A stretch of 64,000 nt of DNA from assembly GCF_030719295.1 (NCBI RefSeq), contig NZ_CP120997.1:992001-1056000 (forward strand), in the 5' to 3' direction. Positions 42,027-50,671 of the stretch are shown in pieces. The notes under the pieces are model-generated. The model worked only from the letters and a program-made list of their open reading frames with translations, was not told the DNA's origin and ran no database searches. The translations under genes and the position numbers were made by a program. Each line of letters opens with the position of its first letter. The stretch's first letter is position 1. The stretch comes from Streptomyces sp. Mut1 (lineage in GTDB: Bacteria; Actinomycetota; Actinomycetes; Streptomycetales; Streptomycetaceae).

Positions 42027-43130
42027 TCAGTTTTCCTTCCGGGCGGCGGAGCCGGGTACGGCGGTGACGCGCAGATCGGGGCCGATGCGGACGGTCTCCG
42101 TCACATCGAGGCGCAACGCCTCGGTGAGGGTGGAGATTCCGGCGTCGGCGAGGGCCGCGGGGCCTGCGCCGAGGAGTACGGGAGCGAGGTAGCCGACGAC
42201 CTTGTCGACCAGTCCCGCGGCGATGAAGGCGCCGGCCAGGACCGGGCCGCCTTCGAGGAGTACGGAGCGCACGCCGCGCGCGTGGAGGGCGGCGAGCAGT
42301 GCGGGCAGGTCGAGGCCGGGTCCGGTGGCCGCGCGGGGCAGGCGCAGGACGGCCTCGCCGGGGAGGTGGCGGCTGTCGGCGTCGTCGGCGACCGCGATCA
42401 GGGTGGGGGCGCCGGCGTCGAGGACCCGGGCGCCGGGCCGTACGGCGGTGGCCCGGGTGTCGACGACGACGCGCAGGGGCTGGACGGCGCCGTCGATGCC
42501 CCGCACCCCGAGCTGGGGGTCGTCGGCGCGGGCGGTGCCGGAGCCGACGACGACCGCGTCGGCCTCGGCACGGAGCCGGTGGACGTCGGCGCGGGACTCG
42601 GCGGAGCTGATCCAGCGGCTGGTGGCGTCGGCGGCGGCGACCCGGCCGTCCAGGCTCGCCGCGTACTTCCAGGTGACGTGCGGGCGGCCGAGGCGCACCG
42701 AGGTCAGCCAGGCGGCGTTGACCGCTTCGGCCTCTTCGGCGAGAAGGCCCGCCTCGGCCTTGATCCCGGCGGCGCGCAGAGTCTCCGCACCCCCGGCGGC
42801 CTGCGCGTTCGGGTCGCCGACGGCGTACACCACACGGGCGATGCCGGCCTCGATGAGCGCCTGGGCGCAGGGGCCGGTGCGACCGGTGTGGTTACAGGGT
42901 TCGAGGGTGACGTAGGCGGTGCCGCCGCGGGCCGTGCCGCCGGCCGCGCGCAGGGCGTGGATCTCGGCGTGCGGGCCGCCGGCGCGCTGGTGGAAGCCCT
43001 CGCCGACGGTCTGCCCGGACGCGTCGAGGACGACGCATCCGACGACCGGGTTGGGGCTGGTGGAGCCGAGGCCGCGGGCGGCGAGCGTGATGGCTCGGCG
43101 CATGGCGGTGGTGTCGGCTGCGGTGTCCAC
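42027..43130 (-). CDS. ribD: Bifunctional pyrimidine deaminase/reductase RibD
   Basis: A 367-aa fusion of a zinc deaminase (about 1-145; 'GGPHAEIHAL' and 'LEPCNHTGRTGPC') with a DHFR-like reductase (about 150-365; 'KYAASLDGRVAAADATSRW'). It does the second and third steps of riboflavin synthesis. GTG 43130 was chosen for GGAGGA 6 nt upstream; longer frames run into the riboswitch leader. It is the first gene of the FMN-controlled operon. Confidence 0.96.
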   Translation of the reverse strand: MDTAADTTAMRRAITLAARGLGSTSPNPVVGCVVLDASGQTVGEGFHQRAGGPHAEIHALRAAGGTARGGTAYVTLEPCNHTGRTGPCAQALIEAGIARVVYAVGDPNAQAAGGAETLRAAGIKAEAGLLAEEAEAVNAAWLTSVRLGRPHVTWKYAASLDGRVAAADATSRWISSAESRADVHRLRAEADAVVVGSGTARADDPQLGVRGIDGAVQPLRVVVDTRATAVRPGARVLDAGAPTLIAVADDADSRHLPGEAVLRLPRAATGPGLDLPALLAALHARGVRSVLLEGGPVLAGAFIAAGLVDKVVGYLAPVLLGAGPAALADAGISTLTEALRLDVTETVRIGPDLRVTAVPGSAARKEN

Positions 43131-43288
43131 CGGGTCCTCCTGCCTCTTCGGGCACGGACTCCGGGGCCTGTCGATGACGACAGATGAAGCGGAACGCACG
43201 ACAGGGACGCCGGATGCCGGAAAACACGGATGGTCCGGTTGCCCGAAAACCATCCGCCGACGGCGGCGTACCCGCGAAACGGCCCGCC

Positions 43289-43415
43289 GCGCACTGCCTC
43301 CCATCCGGACTTTAACCGTCGGTCCAGGAATCCCACCTGGTCAACCGGCCGCTGGATGCGGACGGGTCGCGGACTATAACCGCCGGTTCGGAATTGCACC
43401 GACCCCGGAGTGCGC
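43289..43415 (-). promoter_or_regulatory. FMN riboswitch (RFN element)
   Basis: The leader of ribD contains the conserved RFN core, read on the minus strand: a closing P1 stem (43409-43415 with 43289-43295, perfect 7 bp), the GGGGTCGGTGCAATTCCGAA block and the final AGTCCGGATGGGAGGCAGTG block. Five helices fit. Binding of FMN would lower expression of ribD-ribE-ribM-ribBA-ribH. Between it and ribD there are about 158 bp that can hold the expression platform. Confidence 0.96.
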
Positions 43416-43542
43416 TGCTGCTGGTACACGATCAGTGTGCCACGACCGGGCATGACCCATACGGGCGAACGCTGTGGAGTGGCTCACAGACACCGCGTGA
43501 CAAGGGCTCTTTTCGGACACCCGCACAGGAATGAACCACGAA

Positions 43543-43584
43543 TGGTCCAGACCTATTGACGCACTGGTCTAGTCCTCTTAATCT
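43543..43584 (+). promoter_or_regulatory. Chitinase promoter with two direct-repeat (DasR-like) operators
   Basis: Two 12-bp repeats of the Streptomyces chitinase operator type lie at 43543-43554 (TGGTCCAGACCT) and 43565-43576 (TGGTCTAGTCCT). A -35 box TTGACG (43556-43561) and a -10 box TAATCT (43579-43584) have 17-bp spacing, so the second repeat fills the spacer. This is the layout for chitin or N-acetylglucosamine control with glucose repression. The remaining gap up to 43692 is the 5' leader. Confidence 0.85.
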
Positions 43585-43692
43585 CTGCGTCACCTCCGAG
43601 GAACGGTTCCCCGGCGTGCGCACGCCCGGGACCCAACACGACCCACCCCCTTGTCAGTTGTGTTCTGCCGACCTCCCCAGGAGGAACCGAAC

Positions 43693-46038
43693 GTGCTGTC
43701 CCCCACCCGCGCGAGAGCCACGCTCCTCGCCGCCGGCGCCAGTGTCGCCGCGCTGCTGCTCGGCTCGCTCGCCGCGACCCCCTCGCAAGCCGCCGACCAG
43801 GAGTCCTGTCGCCCCGACGGGCTCTACGAGACGCCGGGCGTCTCGGTCCCCTACTGCTCCGTGTACGACTCCGAGGGCCGCGAGAAGATGGGCGCCGACC
43901 ACCCGCGGCGCGTCATCGGCTACTTCACGAACTGGCGGACCGGCAAGGACGGCAAGCCCGCCTACCTCGCCTCCGACATCCCCTGGGACAAGGTCACCCA
44001 CCTCAACTACGCCTTCGCACACGTCGACGGCGCGAACAAGCTCTCGGTCGGGACCGACGGACCGGAGAACGCGTCGACCGGCATGACGTGGCCGGGAGTC
44101 GCCGGTGCCGAAATGGACCCCGATCTCCCCTACAAGGGCCATTTCAACCTGCTCAACAAGTTCAAGAAGCAGTATCCGAACGTGAAGACGATGGTCTCCG
44201 TCGGCGGCTGGGCCGAGACCGGCGGCTACTTCGACGACAGCGGCGAGCGCGTCGACTCCGGCGGCTTCTACTCGATGGCCACCAACGCCGACGGCTCGGT
44301 CAACCAGGCCGGGATCGACACCTTCGCGGACTCGGCGGTCGCCTTCATCCAGAAGTACGGCTTCAACGGCGTCGACATCGACTACGAGTACCCGACCACC
44401 ATGAAGGACGCCGGCAACCCGCTGGACTGGACGCTGTCCAACGCCCGCCGGGCCGGTCTGGTCAAGGGCTACGCCGCGCTGATGAAGACGCTGCGCGAGA
44501 AGCTCGACCGGGCGTCCGCCGCCGACGGCACCCACTACCTGCTCAGCGTCGCCGCCCCCTCGTCGGGCTACCTGCTGCGCGGCATGGAGACCTTCCAGGT
44601 CCAGAAGTACCTGGACTACGTCAACATCATGTCGTACGACCTGCACGGCGCCTGGAACGAGTACGTCGGCCCGAACGCCGCGCTCTTCGACGACGGCAAG
44701 GACGCGGAACTCGCCCAGGCGAGCGTCTACTCGACGTCGCAGTACGGCGGGACCGGCTACCTCAACACCGACTGGGCCTACCACTACTTCCGCGGTTCGA
44801 TGCCGTCCGGCCGGATCAACATCGGCCTGCCGTACTACACCCGCGGCTTCAAGAACGTGCAGGGCGGCACCAACGGCCTCTGGGGCAAGGCGGCTTCGAC
44901 CGACTGCCCGGCGGGCGCGGGCCTGACCAAGTGCGGTGACGGCGCCGTCGGCATCGACAACCTCTGGCACGACGAGGACACCGCCGGCAAGGAGTCGCCC
45001 GCCGGCTCCAACCCGATGTGGCACGCCAAGAACCTGGAGAAGGGCATCGTCGGCGACTACGTCACGGACTACGGGTTCCCCGCGGACACGAAGCTGACCG
45101 GCACCTACGTCCGCAACTACGACTCCACCCTGGTCGCGCCCTGGCTGTGGAACGCCGAGAAGAAGGTCTTCCTCTCCACCGAGGACGAGCAGTCCGTGCA
45201 GGCCAAGGCGGACTACGTGGCCGACAAGGGCATCGGCGGCACGATGATCTGGGAGCTGGCCGGCGACTACGGCTGGGACGCCGCCAAGGGGCAGTACGAG
45301 CCCGGCTCGACGCTCACCTCCACGATGTACGACACCTTCAAGAACGCCGCGCCGTACGGGGCCACGCGCTCCACCATCGACCTGCCGACGCGGGCGCTGG
45401 ACATCGACGTCTCCTTCGGCCAGTTCCCGCTGGGCGACTCCAACTACCCGATCAGCCCCAAGCTGACGATCACCAACAACACGAAGACGGCGCTGCCCGG
45501 CGGCACGGAGTTCCAGTTCGACTACTCCACCTCGGCGCCCGCCAACGCCAAGGACCAGTCGGGCTTCGGCACCACGATCGTGCGCAGCGACCACACCGCG
45601 GCGAACAACATCGGCGGGCTGAAGGGCGACTACAACCGCGTCTCCCTGAAGCTGCCGTCCTGGCAGAGCCTGGAGCCCGGCGCGTCGGTCCAGGTCGACT
45701 TCGTCTACTACCTGCCGACCTCCACGCCGTCCAACTGGACCGTGACCTTCGGCGGCACGTCGTACGCCCTCGCGGCGGACCTGGCCCGCGGCACGACGCT
45801 CGTCGAGCCGGACACGGGCTCGACTCCGACGCCCGACCCGTCCGGCTCCACCGGCCCGAGCCCCGACCCGTCGGGCGGCGCGTGCACGGCGGCGGAGTGG
45901 AACGCGAGCGCGGAGTACGGCACGGGTACGACGGTCAGCCACGGGTCGCACCAGTGGAAGGCGAAGTGGTGGACGAAGGGCGAGACGCCCGGGTCCACGG
46001 GCGAATGGGGCGTCTGGCAGGACCTGGGCGCCTGCTGA
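43693..46038 (+). CDS. Secreted family 18 chitinase with chitin-binding domain
   Basis: A 781-aa extracellular chitinase. A Sec signal (about 1-34, ending 'ATPSQAA') precedes a GH18 barrel (about 70-560) with the DxxDxDxE motif in 'GVDIDYEYP', the glutamate being the acid/base, and '[10 protein letters not shown]'. A beta-sandwich (about 565-700) and a Thr/Pro/Ser linker lead to a C-terminal CBM5/12 chitin-binding domain ('[16 protein letters not shown]', 'KAKWWTKGE'). GTG 43693 has AGGAGGA 7 nt upstream. Large ChiA-like enzymes of this build degrade crystalline chitin. Confidence 0.96.
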   Translation: MLSPTRARATLLAAGASVAALLLGSLAATPSQAADQESCRPDGLYETPGVSVPYCSVYDSEGREKMGADHPRRVIGYFTNWRTGKDGKPAYLASDIPWDKVTHLNYAFAHVDGANKLSVGTDGPENASTGMTWPGVAGAEMDPDLPYKGHFNLLNKFKKQYPNVKTMVSVGGWAETGGYFDDSGERVDSGGFYSMATNADGSVNQAGIDTFADSAVAFIQKYGFNGVDIDYEYPTTMKDAGNPLDWTLSNARRAGLVKGYAALMKTLREKLDRASAADGTHYLLSVAAPSSGYLLRGMETFQVQKYLDYVNIMSYDLHGAWNEYVGPNAALFDDGKDAELAQASVYSTSQYGGTGYLNTDWAYHYFRGSMPSGRINIGLPYYTRGFKNVQGGTNGLWGKAASTDCPAGAGLTKCGDGAVGIDNLWHDEDTAGKESPAGSNPMWHAKNLEKGIVGDYVTDYGFPADTKLTGTYVRNYDSTLVAPWLWNAEKKVFLSTEDEQSVQAKADYVADKGIGGTMIWELAGDYGWDAAKGQYEPGSTLTSTMYDTFKNAAPYGATRSTIDLPTRALDIDVSFGQFPLGDSNYPISPKLTITNNTKTALPGGTEFQFDYSTSAPANAKDQSGFGTTIVRSDHTAANNIGGLKGDYNRVSLKLPSWQSLEPGASVQVDFVYYLPTSTPSNWTVTFGGTSYALAADLARGTTLVEPDTGSTPTPDPSGSTGPSPDPSGGACTAAEWNASAEYGTGTTVSHGSHQWKAKWWTKGETPGSTGEWGVWQDLGAC

Positions 46039-46107
46039 TCCCCCTCCGGGGCGGGGCCCTTGGGCGGGCGGCATCCCCGGGGGCCCGCCCGGGTCCGGGG
46101 CAGAGGG

Positions 46108-46209
46108 TTCCGTCCTCAAGCGCCGGACGGGCTTGAGTGGGGCGCCGGCCCCCACGGAGTTTGCCCCGTCCCGGGCCGACCGGTTCCGTCCTCAATCGCC
46201 GGACGGGCT
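46108..46209 (+). repeat. Two REP-like copies after the chitinase gene (46108-46134 and 46184-46209)
   Basis: Two copies of the palindromic unit TCCGTCCTCAAnCGCCGGAC extended by GGGCT stand 76 bp apart. A third, inverted copy lies at 46569-46593 inside the 3' end of the ROK gene. This is a unit I recognise as recurring between Streptomyces genes. The arms CCGTCC and GGACGG can pair. They flank the element at 46232-46523. Confidence 0.75.
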
Positions 46210-46231
46210 GAAGAGCACGCCTGCGCCTCCC

Positions 46232-46523
46232 GGGTGGGGTCCGGGGTCCCTCCGGGGCGTCTCCTCAGACGACGAACGTTCGGCGGGTACGCAGCCGTGC
46301 CCGGGTATCTGTTCGTCGTCCTGCGGGGACTCCCCTGCACGCCCCCGAACCGGCCGCCACGCGTCTGGACGCCGGTGGAACGACTGTCGCAGACGCATAC
46401 GCGTCCGGGTGGGGGCGTGCAGGGCAGTCCCCGCAGAAAATGGCGTACGACCCGGGTCCTCCGCGTCGTCGGGTGAACACGCCATTTTTGAGGAGTCTGC
46501 CCGGAGGGACCCCGCCCCCACCC
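46232..46523. mobile_element. MITE-like nested inverted-repeat element without a coding gene
   Basis: A 292-bp block with imperfect terminal inverted repeats of about 35 bp (46232-46267 and 46489-46523, sharing a 14-bp and a 7-bp perfect core). Inside are a second inverted pair, 46321-46346 with 46411-46436 (25 of 26 matching), and a third, 46437-46446 with 46479-46488. No coding frame fits. It could be a miniature transposable element or a structured RNA. It occupies most of the 509-bp gap between chitinase and the ROK gene. Confidence 0.5.
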
Positions 46524-46547
46524 ACCGGACGGTGGGCGGCCCGCACC

Positions 46548-47777
46548 CTACGGAGGAGGGCCACCCCCAGCCCGTCCGGCGATTGAGGACGGACCCCCCA
46601 CCCCCGCCGGGGCGAACAACGCGTCCTGGGCCGCCTCCCGCGCCACCAGCAGCGCCCCCCGCAGGACCGCCGTCCCCCCGAGCCGTCCCGCCCGTACCCC
46701 CGTCCGCAGCGGGGACATCGATTCCAGCCGCTCCGACACCCGAGCGGCCAACGCGTCGCCCCCCGCATGGCCCACCTCGCCCGACAGGAGCACGAGCCCC
46801 GGGTCCAGGACCGAGGCGACGGCGGCGACACCCAGCGCGAGGCGGTCGGCGAGGGCGCCGAGGTACGCCTCGCCGTCACCCTCCCCCGCGAGCGCCGCCC
46901 GTACGGCAGCCGCCGCCCCCGGCTCCTGACCCACCGCCGGGGCGACGATCCCGTGCGTGGCGGCGAGTTCGCAGAGCGGCACCGAACCGGCCAGGGAGTG
47001 GAAGCCCCCCTCGCAGTTGACGGCCGACGGCGTCCCGACCGTGCCGGGGACCGGCAGGAACCCGATCTCCCCCGCACCGCCCGACGCGCCCCGCCGCAGC
47101 TTCCCGTCCAGCATGAGTGCCGCGCCCACCCCGTGCCCCAGCCAGAGCAGGACGAAGGTGTCGGAGTCGTGCGCGGCACCGGCCCGGTGCTCGGCGACCG
47201 CGGCGAGATTGGTCTCGTTCTCGACGAGCACGGTCGCCGGCAACCGCTCCTGGAGCACCCGGACCAGGCTGCGGTGCCACGAGGGCAGCCCGGTGGTGTC
47301 CCGCAGCTCCCCCGTGACGGGATCGACGAGTCCGGGCGCCCCGATGCCGACGCTGTGCAGGGGCGCGCTCCCCGCGCTGCGGGCGGTGGTCGCCAGGAGT
47401 GCGGCGGCCTGCTCGACGGCGTCGTCCCCCTCCGTGTCGCTCCCGATCGGCAGGGTCGCCTCGGCCAGCGTCGCGCCCAGCAGATCGGTGACCACGACGG
47501 CGACGCTGTCGGTGCGCACGTCGAGGCCGGCCAGCAGGGCGCGGTCCGCGACGATCCCGTAGAGCCGGGCGTTGGGCCCCCGGCGCACGGCGCCGCTCTC
47601 GCCGACCACATGGATCAGACCCGCGCCCTGGAGGCGCTCGACCAGGTCGGCGACGGTGGGCCGGGAGAGCCCGGTGAGGGTCTTCAACTGCGTGGCCGTC
47701 AACGGGCCGTCCTGCTGGAGGAGCCGCAGGGCGAGCCGGTCGTTGATGGCCCGAGCGGTGCTCGGTGATGCGGGCAT
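46548..47777 (-). CDS. ROK-family transcriptional regulator
   Basis: A 409-aa ROK repressor. An N-terminal winged helix (about 5-70, 'TATQLKTLTGLSRPTVADLV') is joined to a sugar-kinase-like ROK fold (about 85-380, 'VGIGAPGLVDPVTGEL', 'VLVENETNLAAVAE', 'WLGHGVGAALMLDG'). The zinc-binding Cys cluster of NagC-type proteins is reduced: only 'NCEGGF' is visible, so ligand binding may differ. The last 25 or so residues ('GVGGPSSIAGRAGGGPPP') are encoded by a REP-like repeat and are probably not part of the fold. ATG 47777 has GGAAGG upstream. It is divergent from an MFS gene. Confidence 0.9.
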   Translation of the reverse strand: MPASPSTARAINDRLALRLLQQDGPLTATQLKTLTGLSRPTVADLVERLQGAGLIHVVGESGAVRRGPNARLYGIVADRALLAGLDVRTDSVAVVVTDLLGATLAEATLPIGSDTEGDDAVEQAAALLATTARSAGSAPLHSVGIGAPGLVDPVTGELRDTTGLPSWHRSLVRVLQERLPATVLVENETNLAAVAEHRAGAAHDSDTFVLLWLGHGVGAALMLDGKLRRGASGGAGEIGFLPVPGTVGTPSAVNCEGGFHSLAGSVPLCELAATHGIVAPAVGQEPGAAAAVRAALAGEGDGEAYLGALADRLALGVAAVASVLDPGLVLLSGEVGHAGGDALAARVSERLESMSPLRTGVRAGRLGGTAVLRGALLVAREAAQDALFAPAGVGGPSSIAGRAGGGPPP

Positions 47778-47827
47778 GCCGGGATCCTTCCAGATCACCG
47801 CCGCGGTGGAGGACCGGGCGGTCTATT

Positions 47828-47848
47828 TATCAGGCAGGGTTCCTGATA
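47828..47848. promoter_or_regulatory. Probable ROK operator between ROK and MFS genes
   Basis: A perfect 7-bp inverted repeat (47828-47834 and 47842-47848) with a 7-nt spacer, in the AT-richest part of the 121-bp divergent gap. The placement fits repression of the MFS gene, and perhaps of the ROK gene itself. Confidence 0.65.
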
Positions 47849-47898
47849 GTTTACGGGCCGCACATCGAGGCGACGGACTCAGGGGAGGGCACGGCGGT

Positions 47899-49134
47899 AT
47901 GACATCGGATTCCACGGCAGCGGTCTTCGGCTCACACGAGGTGAGGCGGGCCAGGTATGCCGTCGCGGCGGTCTTCACCGTCCACGGCGCGGTGACGGGC
48001 AGCTTCGCCACCCGGGTGCCCTGGATCCAGGACCACGCCGGAGTCAGCGCCGGTCAGCTCGGCCTCGCCCTGGCGTTCCCCGCGATCGGCGCCTCGGTCG
48101 CGATGCCGCTGGCCGGCGCGGTCAGCCACCGCTTCGGCGCCCGGACCGCCCTGCGCGGACTGCTGGCCCTGTGGACGCTGGCGCTGATCCTGCCCTCGCT
48201 GGCGCCCGGACTGCTCACACTGTGCACGGCGCTGTTCTTCTACGGGGCGTCGGCCGGCATGTCCGACGTGGCGATGAACGCGCTCGGGGTCGAGGTGGAG
48301 AACCGTCTCGACAAGTCGATCATGTCGGGGCTGCACGGGATGTGGAGCGTGGGCGCCCTGATCGGCTCGGCGGCGGGCACGGTGGCCGCTCATCTGGGGG
48401 CCGACGCCCGGCTGCACCACCTCATAGCCGCCCTGGTCCTGACCGCCCTGGGGCTGATCGCCTGCCAGTGGGTGCTCGACCTGCGCAGCGAGCCGGACGA
48501 GGAGCCGCCGCCGCGCTTCGCGCTGCCGCCGAAGTCGGCCCTGGTCATCGGTGCGGTGGGCTTCTGCGCGGTGTTCGCGGAGGGCGCCAGCCTGGACTGG
48601 TCGGCGGTCTACCTCCGCGACACGCTCGACAGTTCGGCCGGTCTCGCGGCGGCTTCCACGACCGCGTTCGCACTGACGATGGCGGTCGCCCGGATCGCCG
48701 GCGACCGGGTCGTCGACCGCTTCGGCGCGGTGCGCACCGTACGGTCCGGTGGCGTCCTGGCCACGGCCGGCGGGGTGCTGGTCGTCGTCGCCCCGCACCC
48801 GGCCCTGGCGATGTGCGGCTTCGGTCTGATGGGGCTCGGGATCGCCGTGGTGGTCCCGCTCGCCTTCGCCGCGGCGGGGCGCAGCGGCCCCAAGCCGGCC
48901 CAGGCCATCGCGGGCGTCGCGACGATCACGTACACCTCCGGGCTGATCGCCCCGTCGGCGATCGGTTCACTGGCCGAGGCGACCTCGCTGGTGGTGTCGT
49001 TCGGGCTGGTGTCCGTGCTGGCGTTCGGTCTGGTGCTGGGTGCCGGGGTGCTGCGGGCCGGTGACCGCAAGGTGTCCGGGGCCGGAACCGGGGCCGGTAC
49101 GCGGGACGTGCCGGCGGCCGAGCCCCGCCCCTGA
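47899..49134 (+). CDS. MFS transporter, FucP/YbjJ-like
   Basis: A 411-aa permease with 12 predicted TM helices; the N-terminal half contains 'LAFPAIGASVAMPLAGAVSH' and 'ALFFYGASAGMSDVAMNA', typical of the YbjJ-like MFS group. It is divergent from a ROK regulator with an inverted repeat between them, so it may take up or export a sugar or related solute controlled by that regulator. ATG 47899 has GGGGAGGG upstream. The substrate cannot be read from the sequence. Confidence 0.88.
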   Translation: MTSDSTAAVFGSHEVRRARYAVAAVFTVHGAVTGSFATRVPWIQDHAGVSAGQLGLALAFPAIGASVAMPLAGAVSHRFGARTALRGLLALWTLALILPSLAPGLLTLCTALFFYGASAGMSDVAMNALGVEVENRLDKSIMSGLHGMWSVGALIGSAAGTVAAHLGADARLHHLIAALVLTALGLIACQWVLDLRSEPDEEPPPRFALPPKSALVIGAVGFCAVFAEGASLDWSAVYLRDTLDSSAGLAAASTTAFALTMAVARIAGDRVVDRFGAVRTVRSGGVLATAGGVLVVVAPHPALAMCGFGLMGLGIAVVVPLAFAAAGRSGPKPAQAIAGVATITYTSGLIAPSAIGSLAEATSLVVSFGLVSVLAFGLVLGAGVLRAGDRKVSGAGTGAGTRDVPAAEPRP

Positions 49135-49274
49135 CGCGGCCGGGCGAACCGGAGCGGGTGGGTCCGGCCGGGAGGCGCGCACCGGCCGGAACTACCATGG
49201 CGCTGATCTTTTCCGCGATGAGCGCCGAACCGGGCGAGGTGCCGGGCTCACGCACCTATACACAGGGAGCAACC

Positions 49275-50666
49275 ATGGGCCTCGGCGTGCGCTGGACCTT
49301 GCACGGCGACGGGAAGACGCCGGCACCCGGAGCGGTGGTCCGTCCCGACGAACGGCTCTCCTGGCCCCGGACCTTCGGGCTCGGCGCGCAGCACGTGGTC
49401 GCCATGTTCGGCGCTTCGTTCGTCTCGCCGGTTCTGATGGGGCTCGACCCGAACCTGGCGATCATGATGTCGGGCGTCGCGACGGCCATCTTCCTGCTGG
49501 CCACGCGCGGCCAGGTGCCCAGCTACCTGGGCTGCTCGCTCTCCTTCGTCGGGGTCGCCGCGACGATCCGGGCGAGCGGCGGCGACAGCGCCGTGGTCAC
49601 GGGCGCGGTGTTCGTGGTCGGGGCGGTGCTCTTCCTGGCCGGGCTCGCGGTGCAGCGGTTCGGCGCGCGGATCATCCACGCGGCGATGCCGCCGGTGGTG
49701 ACGGGCGCGGTCGTCATGCTCATCGGGTTCAACCTGGCACCGGTGACCGCGTCGACGTACTGGCCGCAGGACCAGTGGACCGCGCTTCTGGTGATGCTGT
49801 TCACCGGCCTGGCCGTGGTGTGCCTGCGCGGCTTCTTCTCCCGGATCGCGATCTTCCTCGGGCTCGTCTTCGGCTACGTCCTGTCCTGGGTGCTGGACCG
49901 CGTCCTCGGGAAGATCCACTCCCCCGCCGGCGGTGCCGAGGCCGTCGACCACTGGCGGCTGGACCTCTCGGGGGTGGGGAAGGCCGACTGGGTCGGGCTG
50001 CCGTCGTTCCACGCGCCGAGCTTCCAGTGGTCGGCGATCCTCGTCGCGCTGCCGGTGGTCATCGCGCTGATCGCCGAGAACGCCGGGCATGTGAAGGCGG
50101 TGGGCGAGATGACCGGTCGTTCGCTGGACGGCAAGCTGGGCACGGCGATCGCCGCGGACGGCGCCGCCTCGATGCTGTCGACGGCGGTGGGCGGCCCGCC
50201 GAACACCACGTACTCCGAGAACATCGGGGTGATGGCCGCGACCCGGGTCTACTCCACCGCCGCCTACTGGGCCGCGGCCTGCTTCGCTCTGCTGTTCGGT
50301 CTCTGCCCGAAGTTCGGCGCGGTCGTCGCCGCCATCCCGGGCGGGGTGCTCGGCGGCATCACCGTCATCCTGTACGGCATGATCGGCCTGCTCGGCGCGC
50401 AGATCTGGCTGAACGGCAAGGTCGATCTGCGCAACCCGCTGAACCTGGTGCCGGCCGCCGCGGGCATCATCATCGGCGTCGGCGGGGTCAGCCTGAAGAT
50501 CACCGACAACTTCGAACTCGGCGGCATCGCCCTCGGCACCATCGTCGTGATCACCGGCTACCACGTGCTGCGCGCCTTCGCCCCGGCCCACCTCAAGACG
50601 CAGGAGCCACTCCTCGACGAGGGCACCTCCACGTACGACAAGGAGCCGCCGGCCGCCGGTTCCTGA
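49275..50666 (+). CDS. Uracil/xanthine permease (NCS2/UraA family)
   Basis: A 463-aa nucleobase:cation symporter of the NCS2 family with 14 TM helices. The family substrate motif region reads 'ALIAENAGHVKAVGEMTGR' with the conserved Glu, and the TM10 region is 'GGPPNTTYSENIGVMA'. It imports uracil or a related base with protons. ATG 49275 has GGGAG 5 nt upstream; upstream in-frame ATGs would add a non-conserved N-terminus. It is convergent with the GH6 gene with only 5 bp between the stops. Confidence 0.93.
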   Translation: MGLGVRWTLHGDGKTPAPGAVVRPDERLSWPRTFGLGAQHVVAMFGASFVSPVLMGLDPNLAIMMSGVATAIFLLATRGQVPSYLGCSLSFVGVAATIRASGGDSAVVTGAVFVVGAVLFLAGLAVQRFGARIIHAAMPPVVTGAVVMLIGFNLAPVTASTYWPQDQWTALLVMLFTGLAVVCLRGFFSRIAIFLGLVFGYVLSWVLDRVLGKIHSPAGGAEAVDHWRLDLSGVGKADWVGLPSFHAPSFQWSAILVALPVVIALIAENAGHVKAVGEMTGRSLDGKLGTAIAADGAASMLSTAVGGPPNTTYSENIGVMAATRVYSTAAYWAAACFALLFGLCPKFGAVVAAIPGGVLGGITVILYGMIGLLGAQIWLNGKVDLRNPLNLVPAAAGIIIGVGGVSLKITDNFELGGIALGTIVVITGYHVLRAFAPAHLKTQEPLLDEGTSTYDKEPPAAGS

Positions 50667-50671
50667 CCGGG

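Noticed and set aside
43654..46155. An 833-codon open frame opposite the chitinase gene
   Set aside because: Shadow of a clear GH18 gene, with low-complexity Arg/Val/Gly content.
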